The notes beneath the pieces were generated by a model. That model saw only the letters and a list, made by a program, of their open reading frames with translations. It was not told the DNA's origin and did no database searches. The position numbers and the translations under genes are program-made. From a virus, in IMG/VR virus record IMGVR_UViG_3300003690_000002, positions 1 through 64,000 of that record: DNA of 64,000 nt; one strand, written 5' to 3'. Shown here piece after piece: positions 16,921 to 25,308 of this stretch (the stretch's first letter is position 1; every line of letters starts with the position of its first letter).

Positions 16921-17532
16921 TTACTTTTGTTTTCTTTTTTTGGAGGGTTTTCGAGTTCTGCCTTCTGAAAAAGCGTGACGAGTTTTTATGCCTCCCTCAC
17001 GACCACGTGCCCGTGCCTGATATGCCTTCACTTCTTCTTCTCGGGCGCGATCAACTTCTCTTTTTTCGCCCATTAATTCATATGCTTGATCTGCAATCTT
17101 TCTCGCCCACTTGAGGGCTTCATCATAGCCTTTGTCTTCAGCCAAGTCTTTGAATGTAGCTAGTACTGCTGGTCGGATATGGCTTCCTTTTGGATAACCC
17201 TTCTCGCTGCCATACTTTTGTTCAATACGAGATCCCATATCTGAACCATATGGAAGCTTCGCATTCATAAGATGGTATTTGATTGGAGTTATTACGTCCC
17301 ATTTAATGCCGTGTTCTAATCCATAAGCTGCGTCTCGTGATAGTTGTTCTAATTCTTTATCAAGTTCTTTTTCCGCAGCTGCAGCTTCAGCAGGGTCGGG
17401 ACCGGATGGTTCTGGCTCCGGCTCGGCGGCGGCTTTCTTCTTTTTCTTGAACATATCAAAAAGGCCTTCATTCTTTGTGTTTTCTATTTCTTCTTTGATA
17501 ATTCTTCGTAATCGTAATTTTGTAATTTTCAC
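16921..17532 (-). CDS. Unknown head-operon protein, KEE-type N-terminus
   Basis: The product has 203 residues and starts at a GTG with AGAGGAG eight bases upstream. It opens with a short basic helix (MKITKLRLRRIIKEEIE), a start I have seen on many small structural or core proteins of large phages. Then come a Lys run, a Pro/Glu/Ala-rich linker (about 35-60), a globular helical centre (about 60-155) and a basic tail. No enzyme motif is visible. It lies directly after the prohead protease gene, so an internal head or core function is plausible. The I-K-E near residue 12 could be a protease site. Confidence 0.5.
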   Translation of the reverse strand: MKITKLRLRRIIKEEIENTKNEGLFDMFKKKKKAAAEPEPEPSGPDPAEAAAAEKELDKELEQLSRDAAYGLEHGIKWDVITPIKYHLMNAKLPYGSDMGSRIEQKYGSEKGYPKGSHIRPAVLATFKDLAEDKGYDEALKWARKIADQAYELMGEKREVDRAREEEVKAYQARARGREGGIKTRHAFSEGRTRKPSKKRKQK

Positions 17533-17535
17533 TTG

Positions 17536-18144
17536 TTATTCTCCTCTTAAAATTTCGTTTAATGTACGATTAATACGATCTGCTTTTGTCCATACTGTGT
17601 TCAAGTTTTGTTCTACATTTTCCGTCATCATATATGCACCTTGAGTTGATGGCTCTGAAACAAAATCAAAACATATTAATTGAAAATCATCTTCGACGAT
17701 TGTTTTTCCACTTTGTTCTCGGACGGAGCCTAATCCTCGGGAAGATATTCCAAGCTTAACTCCAGAATTAACTAAGCCTTTTAAAATATTTCCAGAAGGA
17801 GTATTTAATACTTGAATTTTACCCATAACCTCTTCACTATTCCACCAAACCTCTGTCACAAGATGGGAAGCATTTTTAAGGTTGATTACAGAATCTTCTG
17901 GGTGGTCTAGTTCGCCTAGTGCACGGCGCTCTTTCACAATTTTTTTATAATTTTCAATTTCTCTTTCTAATATTCGGCGGGGATAAATACGACCATTTCC
18001 ATTGAGTTCATCTGCCTTTTGTATGACACCGCTTAATATTAAAACACCATCTGCGACCAATCGTTTTTCATCTTCAGTTAAAAGATCTTCACACGTACCA
18101 CCAGGACAGAGTTCATAATATTCTTTAAGAAGCATTTTAGACAT
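17536..18144 (-). CDS. Prohead maturation protease (gp21-like)
   Basis: This 202-residue serine protease is of the herpes-assemblin-like prohead protease group. The catalytic His is H81 in GELDHPED; the nucleophile is in the KLGISSRGLGS motif (S134 or S135). A conserved strand pair follows (DDFQLICFDFVSEPS). After assembly it cleaves scaffold, core and capsid precursors, and finally itself. The length agrees with T4 gp21 (212). An N-terminal segment with two Cys (CPGGTC, residues 13-18) is unusual. It precedes the scaffold and capsid genes, with five other genes between, unlike the tight 21-22-23 order of T4. Confidence 0.9.
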   Translation of the reverse strand: MSKMLLKEYYELCPGGTCEDLLTEDEKRLVADGVLILSGVIQKADELNGNGRIYPRRILEREIENYKKIVKERRALGELDHPEDSVINLKNASHLVTEVWWNSEEVMGKIQVLNTPSGNILKGLVNSGVKLGISSRGLGSVREQSGKTIVEDDFQLICFDFVSEPSTQGAYMMTENVEQNLNTVWTKADRINRTLNEILRGE

Positions 18145-18260
18145 GGTATTTTTGGGCTCTCCTTTGAACTATCTTGAGCGCGGGCGTTACCCGCTCGAAT
18201 CTAGAACCTTTGCAACAGTTGCGAACTGGCTGTAGTGTCCATTTCTCAGTCCACATATTA
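18145..18260 (-). other. Structured, non-coding gap upstream of the protease gene
   Basis: This 116-base gap is less AT-rich than other gaps. On the minus strand it holds two hairpins: CAGTT-CGC-AACTG (18228-18216) and a stronger GC-rich stem, GAGC..GGG with CCC..GCTC (18196-18176). AAAGGAGAG then precedes the ATG at 18144. A 13-codon ORF (18240-18199) has no good ribosome site. I do not see a tRNA cloverleaf. A leader or regulatory RNA is possible. Confidence 0.35.
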
Positions 18261-18569
18261 TTAATATGTATCATTGTGTCTAAATCCTCCATCTCCGATT
18301 AAAGCGTTTAAAATATAAGAAGTTCCCGAGCTTAAACAACTTAAAATTAAAAAATTAGCTAAATTATACTCAAATGTAAATAGTTCTGTATATTCGTTTA
18401 TTCCAAATAAAAAAGCACCTGACCAAAACCCCATGCATAATGCACAGTGAAAGAGCTGTCCAAAGCCTTTTAGCCAATATGGAGGTGGACGTATTTTATT
18501 AAAAATTGAACCGTAAACTAAAATTTGTGTAAGCCCATGTGCACACAAAATAAAATATATTAAACTCAC
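18261..18569 (-). CDS. Small membrane protein with CxxCxGFW motif (DUF1360-like)
   Basis: The product has 102 residues and three likely membrane helices: about residues 3-22, 42-60 and 68-92. Between the first and second is HCALCMGFWSG, the C-x-x-C-x-G-F-W motif of the DUF1360 family, which is common in phages and bacteria but has no known function. Start is GTG at 18567-18569 with AGAGAGG just upstream. It sits between the portal-linked unknown genes and the protease gene and would act in the host inner membrane. Nothing ties it directly to the virion. Confidence 0.6.
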   Translation of the reverse strand: MSLIYFILCAHGLTQILVYGSIFNKIRPPPYWLKGFGQLFHCALCMGFWSGAFLFGINEYTELFTFEYNLANFLILSCLSSGTSYILNALIGDGGFRHNDTY

Positions 18570-18578
18570 AAACCCTCT

Positions 18579-19145
18579 CTATGCTCGATACATTCCCGTC
18601 AGTCCGTAGGCAGCAGTACTTCCTGGCCATCTATGATGAACACCTTTTCTTCGCTCATGCGGTATTTCACCAAGTTCTGTTGATTCGTCCTCGTTTGGTT
18701 CAAGTAGTTGTTTTTCCAAAGCCTCTTCATAGTCTTTTTCACGCATAAAATATGGTCTTTCCTCTTCAATAAACTTTCCGATTGAAAATACAGCAATTTG
18801 AATTGGATTTGATATATTGCTTTCTGGTATTGTTGCCTCTAAGGTCGCATATGTGTTTCCACCTCGAACGCTATCATATGCAACAACGCCCTTTTTTATT
18901 AAAAAATCAAAAAGGCGGCTCTGGGTGGCATATATATGATCGCCGCTTTCATCTTTAGAAAAAGCCACAATCTTGCTCTTTTCCGGCATCACTACAATAT
19001 TAATTTCTGGATGGTCAAAAATGATATAATTCCCATCAATCGTTCTTCGGATTTGTAGATAACTTTTTGCTTGCGATTTTTGTTTTGGATCTATCGGGTG
19101 CGCTTCGTCTGGTTGTCTTGCACCGACTGTAATTTTAATCGCCAT
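18579..19145 (-). CDS. Conserved-type unknown between portal and protease (gp68 position)
   Basis: The product has 188 residues. The first 120 residues look like a globular beta domain, with a strand-rich stretch around NYIIFDHPEINIVVMPEKSK and further strands to about 120. A charged helix (PYFMREKDYEEALEKQLL) and a polar tail follow, with HERRKGVHHRWPG. No family recognised. Its ATG overlaps the preceding stop (TAATG), so the two genes are translationally coupled. It occupies the interval between portal and protease that holds core proteins gp67 and gp68 in T4, but its composition is not that of a typical core protein. Confidence 0.5.
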   Translation of the reverse strand: MAIKITVGARQPDEAHPIDPKQKSQAKSYLQIRRTIDGNYIIFDHPEINIVVMPEKSKIVAFSKDESGDHIYATQSRLFDFLIKKGVVAYDSVRGGNTYATLEATIPESNISNPIQIAVFSIGKFIEEERPYFMREKDYEEALEKQLLEPNEDESTELGEIPHERRKGVHHRWPGSTAAYGLTGMYRA

Positions 19146-19969
19146 TAGCTTCGTATCTCTCTAGCTAGATTTTGAATTTTTAATATGCTAGTTAATGTAT
19201 TTTGATTAATATCTTCTAATTTAAAATTTTCAATCAAGTTTAATACTTTTTTTGTTTTATTTGTCATTTCGGTATCATCTTTAATTTCGCTTATCCGTAG
19301 AGATTCTTTTATAATATCGCGAAGCCTTCCGATTTCCTCATTGAGAAAAATTTTCAAGTCGATGCCGCCGTCGCTGAATGATAAAACATAATTATTCAAT
19401 AAGTTTTTTTGCTCTTCAAAGAGAGTGCCGCTATATTGTTCATTAAACTTATTAATAAAAGTTTTATAAATCAAGTTGTTAATTGGTACAGAGTTTTTCT
19501 TATCCTCGCTATCTTCTTTAGATATTAATCTCTCAAATATCGTCTCTTCTAGAAGAACACGAGATTTAATTGAAGTCTCTTGATTGAATATTTGGGAAAT
19601 GGTTGCCAAATTTTTAAAGTTTGGAACAAAATTTGAAAAAGCATTTTTAGATAATGCTTTATTAATTTTAGAAATTAATCTGCTTTGTTCATTAAATATT
19701 TTCTTTCTATCAAGATTCTGATGTTCATATTTAATTTCCTGAATCATTTTCTCTGCAGTGTGGGGCGCTAACTCGTGCGTCTCGTTCAGAACGCGGAAAA
19801 GCTCTAACTCTTTATATAAAAAACTTTTTTTGTGGAAGTATTCTTTTATTAAAAAAGTTATGTGTTGTGCTTTTTTATCTTGCTTGTGCATTACGCCTTT
19901 AGCCAATTCTTTAATTAATATTTCAAATAAAAAAGCAGTATTCCTTTTTTTATTATGTTTCAGTGCCAT
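19145..19969 (-). CDS. Unknown helical protein next to portal
   Basis: The product has 274 residues and is Lys/Asn/Ile-rich and almost entirely helical by composition. It starts with MALKHNKKRNTAFLFEILIK, a start I recall from large-phage conserved hypotheticals. Long helices run through about residues 50-130, and a helical C-terminal half ends with ILKIQNLAREIRS. It overlaps the portal gene's 3' end by 17 bases, so its translation is tied to portal. Possible roles include prohead core or portal assembly factor; neither is shown by any motif. Confidence 0.5.
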   Translation of the reverse strand: MALKHNKKRNTAFLFEILIKELAKGVMHKQDKKAQHITFLIKEYFHKKSFLYKELELFRVLNETHELAPHTAEKMIQEIKYEHQNLDRKKIFNEQSRLISKINKALSKNAFSNFVPNFKNLATISQIFNQETSIKSRVLLEETIFERLISKEDSEDKKNSVPINNLIYKTFINKFNEQYSGTLFEEQKNLLNNYVLSFSDGGIDLKIFLNEEIGRLRDIIKESLRISEIKDDTEMTNKTKKVLNLIENFKLEDINQNTLTSILKIQNLAREIRS

Positions 19970-21875
19970 CCTTTTTCAACTCCATTATTGATATTAAATC
20001 TTTAATTTCTCGGCTTACTTCTAAACATTGTTTTTCTTCTTGTTTATAATTAGTATCTATACTTTCAGAAATTCCTTTTCCAAGCCCTAGTATTTCCAAT
20101 GCGCCAGGGTATATTTGTCTTTTTGGAAGTTTGCCAGTCTCTGTTGAGCCTTTTGCTAAAAAATGTCGTTTTCTTGCGCCCATATCTCTTTTATCGTTTT
20201 TTGTTCGCTTATATAATTTCCCTTTTGATCCAGGTGTCAAATAAGGGTCGTCTCTTTTTCCCGGAGCTGCTAAAAGCGCGGATTCATCCTCCTCACCTTC
20301 TTCAGCCTCTTCTTCGGGAACTTCTTCACCCTCTTCGCCGAATTCTCCTTCTGCGCCTAATTCACCAAGCTCTCCTTCTGCGCCCAGTTCACCACCTGGC
20401 ATTCCACCTGCAGCCTCGGCGGCGGCTTCTTCACCTAGAGCTTCCAGAGCAGCCTCTATACTTCTATCAGAAAAAATTTCTCTTTGGTTACGTAAAAATT
20501 CTTCTTCGGATAAGTCAAATAGTTTTTGAGAAACCCAACGTTTTGAAAAGAACCCTTCCGTAGCATTGCTAGCAATTTCAAATTTAGTTCTCCAATGTTC
20601 AAGTTCTTGTAATTCAGCAATTTTTGATGGATTATTAAGTCGCAACGAGAATGATACTAAATCATCACCTCTGAAGCCTAAAGTATAAAGATGTATAATA
20701 CCAATTTTTTCCAATTCAGAAATAACCGATCTTTGAAGTCGCTGTACTGTTCTTGCAAAACGAATATCTTTCTGTGCTAACGTTGCTTTATCTTCTTCAG
20801 ACCCTTCTGCTCGGGACAAATAAGAAGCTGGAATTTTCAATGCCGAAAATAATTTATCTCTTAAATATTTAACATCTTCGATATCTCCAGTATAGGTGCC
20901 CCCTGGTAAGCTTTCTATTTTAGTTTGTGCTTGTCCACGCACTGGAATAAAATAGTCCTCATCAATACTCATAGGATTATAACGAAGGTCCACTCTTCCT
21001 GTCTCTGTATCGACAATTTGATTTCTTTTCATCGATGTTATAACTTTTTGCATATATTGTTCCACATCTTGTGGTGCAATATTTCCGACGTCAACGTAAA
21101 ACACTCTTCTTTCTGGGGAACGAACAATTCGGTATGCCATCATAGCATCCTCAAGTAGCGTTAATTGTCTCCATATTCTTCTTGCTGGCTCCAACACAGA
21201 TGTACCGTAAGGAGCATATTTATCATTTCCTAAAATTCTAAAATGCCCAATTTGCCAATTCTCAAATGTGATACCGCCTGAATTCCACTGAAACTGTACG
21301 TAGTTCGGATTTGTTTTATCTTCTCCTTCTAGTCTTTCTATATCCCCCGAGGGCAGACCAATGACATTTTTAATTCCCATTCCTTCATCAATATCTAAAT
21401 ATAGAAAAAAATCTCCATATTTGCACATGGTGCGACACCATCCGAATAGATTAAAATCAACATTTAAAATATTTTTATATAAAGATTCTAAAATAGATTT
21501 AATTTCTTCATTGTGACAATCAATAGTTAACATCTGTCGATAGCCATTGGATGTTGTCATCTCATCTGCGTATATATCAAGACCAGAAGCTATTTCCGGA
21601 GTATATTCCATTTGATCAAAATCCATATACCTTTGTACACGATTTTGAGCCGCCATTATATTGGCTTGTAGATTATCAAAAGGGTTATATGAAAGTCTTT
21701 GAAAGCTTTGACCCGCTACATCTTTAAAGGATCTTGCATATTTATCTAATCGCCGTCTACGAAGTTGCCTCGTTGTTTGAGATCTGTAATTTATTATTGG
21801 TCCAGAAAATAGGCGAGTTAGCCTTTTGAACAAAGGCGCAGTTGGATTTTTTGGGTTTTTGGTGGTATCAGCCAT
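19953..21875 (-). CDS. Portal protein (gp20-like)
   Basis: The 640-residue product makes the dodecameric ring at the head vertex that nucleates head assembly and passes DNA. Residues 60-480 have the gp20 family pattern, including EYTPEIASGLDIYADEMTT, the MCKYGDFFLYLDID region, and SAEGSEE-like residues in the LSRAEGSEEDKATLAQKD segment near residue 370. The C-terminal part has an unusual acidic low-complexity stretch (about residues 490-550) of repeated GELGAEGE-type units, then a basic tail. T4 gp20 is 524 residues; the extra length is mainly this tail. It is two bases downstream of the terminase gene, with an AAGGATAA ribosome site. Confidence 0.92.
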   Translation of the reverse strand: MADTTKNPKNPTAPLFKRLTRLFSGPIINYRSQTTRQLRRRRLDKYARSFKDVAGQSFQRLSYNPFDNLQANIMAAQNRVQRYMDFDQMEYTPEIASGLDIYADEMTTSNGYRQMLTIDCHNEEIKSILESLYKNILNVDFNLFGWCRTMCKYGDFFLYLDIDEGMGIKNVIGLPSGDIERLEGEDKTNPNYVQFQWNSGGITFENWQIGHFRILGNDKYAPYGTSVLEPARRIWRQLTLLEDAMMAYRIVRSPERRVFYVDVGNIAPQDVEQYMQKVITSMKRNQIVDTETGRVDLRYNPMSIDEDYFIPVRGQAQTKIESLPGGTYTGDIEDVKYLRDKLFSALKIPASYLSRAEGSEEDKATLAQKDIRFARTVQRLQRSVISELEKIGIIHLYTLGFRGDDLVSFSLRLNNPSKIAELQELEHWRTKFEIASNATEGFFSKRWVSQKLFDLSEEEFLRNQREIFSDRSIEAALEALGEEAAAEAAGGMPGGELGAEGELGELGAEGEFGEEGEEVPEEEAEEGEEDESALLAAPGKRDDPYLTPGSKGKLYKRTKNDKRDMGARKRHFLAKGSTETGKLPKRQIYPGALEILGLGKGISESIDTNYKQEEKQCLEVSREIKDLISIMELKKDGTET

Positions 21876-21878
21876 CGT

Positions 21879-23453
21879 TTATCCTTTTAGTAGCCATGCA
21901 AATTCTCTAACTTTGCTAATCTCATCATCAAACTGTGTTGATTTAGGTTTAATCATTCCAGGAATTGTTGTGTCTAGTGTTGAATTAGTTTTTATCATCG
22001 CGTCTAAACAAGCCTTCTTGTATTCAGCATCTCTTTGATTTTCAATCAATGCAGTGTCGCGAACCCAACAGCCAATTGCACAAGCAATAATCAAATCATC
22101 ATTATAGGCTCTCATTGATTCTGGACGACCGTTGTGCCAAACAAAAGTTTCTAGCTCGCTGCATAACCTTTGTGAATGTATAGTAAGTAGCTTATTTCTA
22201 ATGAATTCTTCAAATTTTGCGACAATTAAAGGTCTTGTTTTCAACGATGTTGTAAACCCTGCAATAGCATTTGACCTACTCTCAGCTTGAATCTGATCAA
22301 TATATTCGTGCGATGATTTAATTGAGTGATAAATGTTTGAATATTCTTTTTCTTTTAACTTTTCTAAAACTGAAAACCCGACTGTGTTATTTTCAACAAC
22401 AATCATACAACTTCCATACTCGTTTCCGGCATTATATATAATTTCTGAAAATATATCTGGTGTCACTTTTCCTTGATATTCGGCAATAATCTCCATTGTC
22501 TCTATTTTAAAAATGTGAAAGACTGAATAATCCTTACCATCTCCTCGGGCAACATCTGCAGATAATAAATAATTATTATCTGGCTGGAATTCTTCCCAAA
22601 TCCAAAAATTTCTATCGAAGGCGGTTTTATATTTTGGTTCTCTCGTATTTTTCTTTATTCTGTTTATATCATCAGAATGAATAACCGTTTCCCCAGAAGT
22701 ATTAAAATTACATTCAAGCTCTTGTGCAATCTGTCGGCGTGACATATTTTTTGTTTCATTTTCAAACCATTCTTGATCTCGTTCTGGGTGTACATCCCAC
22801 GCAAGATCTATTGGATAGAAATCATTTTTACTAGATACCGAATCAATATATGTTTGATGAAACCAATTACCTACACCATTTGGGGTTGAAAGCGCAATGC
22901 AGCGACCACCTGTTGAGAGGGTTGGGTATAGACCGGTCCATAACTCCCCCAAGCCTTCAACATGTGCCGCTTCATCCACAACTAATAAAGATAGTGCTTC
23001 TGAGCGCCCTGCATCTGCAGAAGTTGTAGAGGCTTTAATTTGAGATCCGTTGCTCAGTTCAAAAGATGTTCTATTGTCGATAGAAACTTCTGCAATTCTT
23101 AACCAGGGTGGCAAAGTTTTAATTATTGTTTTAACTTTCCTAACAAGATTTGTGGCGGTACTAAATTTAGTTGCCATAACAAGAACATTTTTATCGCGAT
23201 GAAAAAGCATTAGCCAAACAACATATGCTGCAGTGATAGTTGATATTCCCAGCTGTCTAGCTTTAAGGATGATTGTAAACCTATGATCATTGAACTTTTC
23301 TAACAATTCAGTTTGATAATCATATGTCTTAAAGGAGATTTGTCCTTTTAGCGGATGAGAAATTTTAGTATAATTGTTAATAAAATAATCTGGATCTTTG
23401 CCAGATTTAACGACTTCTTGAAGAATTTCTTTTTTGGTTAATTGATAGCTCAT
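21879..23453 (-). CDS. Terminase large subunit (gp17-like)
   Basis: This 524-residue packaging motor has an N-terminal ATPase and C-terminal nuclease. ATPase motifs: Walker A-like LKARQLGIST (about 64-72), Walker B LLVVDEAA (156-163), and coupling motif ALSTPNG (187-193). The RNase H-like nuclease has D300 in SADVARGDGKDYS, E354 in VVENNTVG and D452/D453 in NDDLIIA. It pumps DNA through the portal and cuts it. Length is somewhat below T4 gp17 (610). Unlike T4, the sheath and tube genes do not follow; portal does. No recognisable small terminase (gp16) lies beside it. Confidence 0.94.
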   Translation of the reverse strand: MSYQLTKKEILQEVVKSGKDPDYFINNYTKISHPLKGQISFKTYDYQTELLEKFNDHRFTIILKARQLGISTITAAYVVWLMLFHRDKNVLVMATKFSTATNLVRKVKTIIKTLPPWLRIAEVSIDNRTSFELSNGSQIKASTTSADAGRSEALSLLVVDEAAHVEGLGELWTGLYPTLSTGGRCIALSTPNGVGNWFHQTYIDSVSSKNDFYPIDLAWDVHPERDQEWFENETKNMSRRQIAQELECNFNTSGETVIHSDDINRIKKNTREPKYKTAFDRNFWIWEEFQPDNNYLLSADVARGDGKDYSVFHIFKIETMEIIAEYQGKVTPDIFSEIIYNAGNEYGSCMIVVENNTVGFSVLEKLKEKEYSNIYHSIKSSHEYIDQIQAESRSNAIAGFTTSLKTRPLIVAKFEEFIRNKLLTIHSQRLCSELETFVWHNGRPESMRAYNDDLIIACAIGCWVRDTALIENQRDAEYKKACLDAMIKTNSTLDTTIPGMIKPKSTQFDDEISKVREFAWLLKG

Positions 23454-23462
23454 GCATAACTT

Positions 23463-24041
23463 CTAATCTGCTTTTCTTGTTACGTTTTGTGGTTTTTTTG
23501 CACCTGGATATGTGTCTTTGCCAAAGGCTAACCACTTTTTAATCGATTGATCTAATCTCTCTTCCGGAGTATCTGTCTTTTTGGGCTCTACCGAATCTAC
23601 ATTCTTCAAATTACCAATTTGATATATCTTTGAGGATTGTACCCAAGAGCGTACTTGAGATAAATTTTGTGCCACACTATCAGCATCAGCCAATGAGGTT
23701 AATTGTAAAGAGCTTCCAGTTATCTTTTTATATTCTTTTTTAAGAAAACTTGAGATATCAGCAAATTTTTGTTCAATTTCTGTTTTAAAATTTTTGTCGT
23801 GGAGATCTTTAATAGATGCCTCTGCATGATAGCTTATTTTTAATTTGTTACCATGAAAATTTACTGCAAACCCATCCATTACTCTTGAATCAACAATCGG
23901 GTCGCCCTTTTCTCTTTCTAAGCCAATGGTTCTTGCTTCCCCGTCATATGAATAACGTTCATATTGCGAACCATCGTAAGCATTTGCTGCAGCTTGAGAA
24001 ATTCCTTGAACTATATCATATACAGATTGTTCTTTCGCCAT
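23463..24041 (-). CDS. Unknown protein upstream of terminase
   Basis: The product has 192 residues with a strong AAGGAGT site. The N-terminus is helical (VYDIVQGISQAAANAYDG), followed by a central beta-like region (about 55-75, with VNFHGNKLKISYHAE) and a helical, charged second half ending in a Pro/Lys-rich tail. I do not recognise the family. It directly precedes the terminase large subunit gene, the slot of a small terminase subunit in many phages, but the sequence gives no helix-turn-helix or oligomerisation signature that would establish this. A virion or packaging accessory role is possible. Confidence 0.5.
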   Translation of the reverse strand: MAKEQSVYDIVQGISQAAANAYDGSQYERYSYDGEARTIGLEREKGDPIVDSRVMDGFAVNFHGNKLKISYHAEASIKDLHDKNFKTEIEQKFADISSFLKKEYKKITGSSLQLTSLADADSVAQNLSQVRSWVQSSKIYQIGNLKNVDSVEPKKTDTPEERLDQSIKKWLAFGKDTYPGAKKPQNVTRKAD

Positions 24042-24047
24042 CCAATC

Positions 24048-24431
24048 TTACTCCTTGTTTGGTCTCCACCCAGTTAACCAACGGTCTTCCCTGCCCTCAA
24101 CATATTGTATATAACACTTAAAACAACATTGAAATTTATTTACATAAACATCATCTTTTAAGTCAAAAGAATAAATATTGCAAATAGGGCATTTTCTTTT
24201 GCTCGTCTTATTAATTAGATTCTTAGATATAAAAAAACCATCTTTTTCTATTTTATCACACTGTTCTAAAATCTTTTGTTCTTTTTTATAAAGCTTTTTT
24301 ATTTGTTGTAAGTGTTTTTTTTCTTTTTCTTTTGTCCACAAAGACTTTGGATTGATAATCGACCCTTTGCCATATTTTTTAGATATAGCTTTTTCTATTT
24401 TAACGATCTTGTCCAAGTCAATCTTTTTCAT
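24048..24431 (-). CDS. Zinc-binding protein with two CxxC pairs
   Basis: The product has 127 residues: a very Lys-rich helical N-terminal half (about 1-65), then a zinc-ribbon-like second half. Its cysteine pairs are CPIC (about residue 81) and CCFKC (about 103), separated by a short hydrophobic hairpin, and then an aromatic tail (YVEGREDRWLTGWRP). Such a module could bind nucleic acid. Its ATG overlaps the previous stop as ATGA. Two genes before the terminase, it is a candidate packaging or regulatory factor, but the family has no function that I know of. Confidence 0.5.
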   Translation of the reverse strand: MKKIDLDKIVKIEKAISKKYGKGSIINPKSLWTKEKEKKHLQQIKKLYKKEQKILEQCDKIEKDGFFISKNLINKTSKRKCPICNIYSFDLKDDVYVNKFQCCFKCYIQYVEGREDRWLTGWRPNKE

Positions 24432-24898
24432 TTATTGGTCATTTCTGAAGTGACGAAAAACAGAGCGACTGTTAGGGCAATACCCGCAGCGATGCCGCCT
24501 GTCAACCACCACATCGAATAATTATTTGAATTTTCAAGAGCTATTTTGTTTAGTCTATCGATTTCACTGCTCTTGATATCAATAATTGCTGTATATTTTT
24601 TATCCATCGTGTCTAAGCTAACTTTTGTAGTATCTAAAAGTAATTGCATTCGAAGATGTTCTTTTTGAACTTCGAAATTAATTCTCATTATACACTCTTG
24701 CGAAGAGAAATCTTTATCAGCAAAAATCTTGGCTGCCGCTGACGTGTTTAAAAGCACGCCATTATAGGGAGCTTCCTCACCTTTCTGTATCCCAGTAACT
24801 TTTGGAACCTCATCTGGACTTGGAGTGGTAGGAGTATCAGCAAATAAATGGGCTGGAAAAGCCAACATTGCAATTAATACTGGTATTATTATTCTCAT
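24428..24898 (-). CDS. Exported protein with signal peptide and C-terminal membrane anchor
   Basis: The product has 156 residues. The N-terminus is a clear signal peptide (MRIIIPVLIAMLAFPAHLFA, cleavage probably after AHLFA or nearby). The mature part begins with a Thr/Pro/Ser linker, then helices with coiled-coil character (about 80-120). A C-terminal membrane segment follows (about 128-150: MWWLTGGIAAGIALTVALFF). There is no lipobox cysteine, so it is not a classical outer-membrane spanin or a unimolecular spanin. It is coupled (ATGA overlap) to the TM-plus-coiled-coil gene upstream. A role in envelope disruption at lysis is inferred from this pairing. Confidence 0.45.
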   Translation of the reverse strand: MRIIIPVLIAMLAFPAHLFADTPTTPSPDEVPKVTGIQKGEEAPYNGVLLNTSAAAKIFADKDFSSQECIMRINFEVQKEHLRMQLLLDTTKVSLDTMDKKYTAIIDIKSSEIDRLNKIALENSNNYSMWWLTGGIAAGIALTVALFFVTSEMTNK

Positions 24899-25305
24899 TC
24901 GTTCTCTGTATACTCAAGCTCAAACTTTTCGCCAAGCATTTTAGCCAAAGTATCAGGATCATTATAATATTTTTCAACGATTTCTTTAATAGATTTTTTC
25001 TTTTTTTCATCTAATTCTTTATTATTTTTAGCAAACTCTTTTTCAAGATTAGAAACTGTCTTATTATATTTTTCTAGAATCTCATTCCTTTTTTTAATTT
25101 CTTCTTCATGTGCTTGGTTGATTGCATCAATTTGTGCTTTATAACTAGCTTCTCGAATTTTTAGAATCTGTTCAGCAACATTTTTTCTTCGTAAAATAAA
25201 CCAGGTAAATAACGCAAAAAGTACAACTAGTGGCGCTTTCCAATTGTGTTTAGTCCAAGTCCAGATTTTTTTAGACACTTTTTTTATTGTTAGCCAAAAT
25301 AACAT
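24895..25305 (-). CDS. Membrane-anchored coiled-coil protein (inner spanin-like)
   Basis: The product has 136 residues: a basic N-terminus, one membrane helix (about residues 24-40: APLVVLFALFTWFIL), then a long Lys/Glu coiled coil (about 45-115) and an acidic end. That is the architecture of i-spanins (Rz-like), which span the periplasm and fuse the inner and outer membranes with a partner. The partner would be the neighbouring exported protein, although that lacks a lipid anchor. Other coiled-coil membrane proteins share this layout, so the call is moderate. Confidence 0.45.
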   Translation of the reverse strand: MLFWLTIKKVSKKIWTWTKHNWKAPLVVLFALFTWFILRRKNVAEQILKIREASYKAQIDAINQAHEEEIKKRNEILEKYNKTVSNLEKEFAKNNKELDEKKKKSIKEIVEKYYNDPDTLAKMLGEKFELEYTENE

Positions 25306-25308
25306 TTT

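Noticed and set aside
18199-18240. Possible tRNA or 13-codon ORF in the protease leader
   Set aside because: No acceptor/T-arm pairing or anticodon arm can be built, and the ORF lacks a ribosome binding site.
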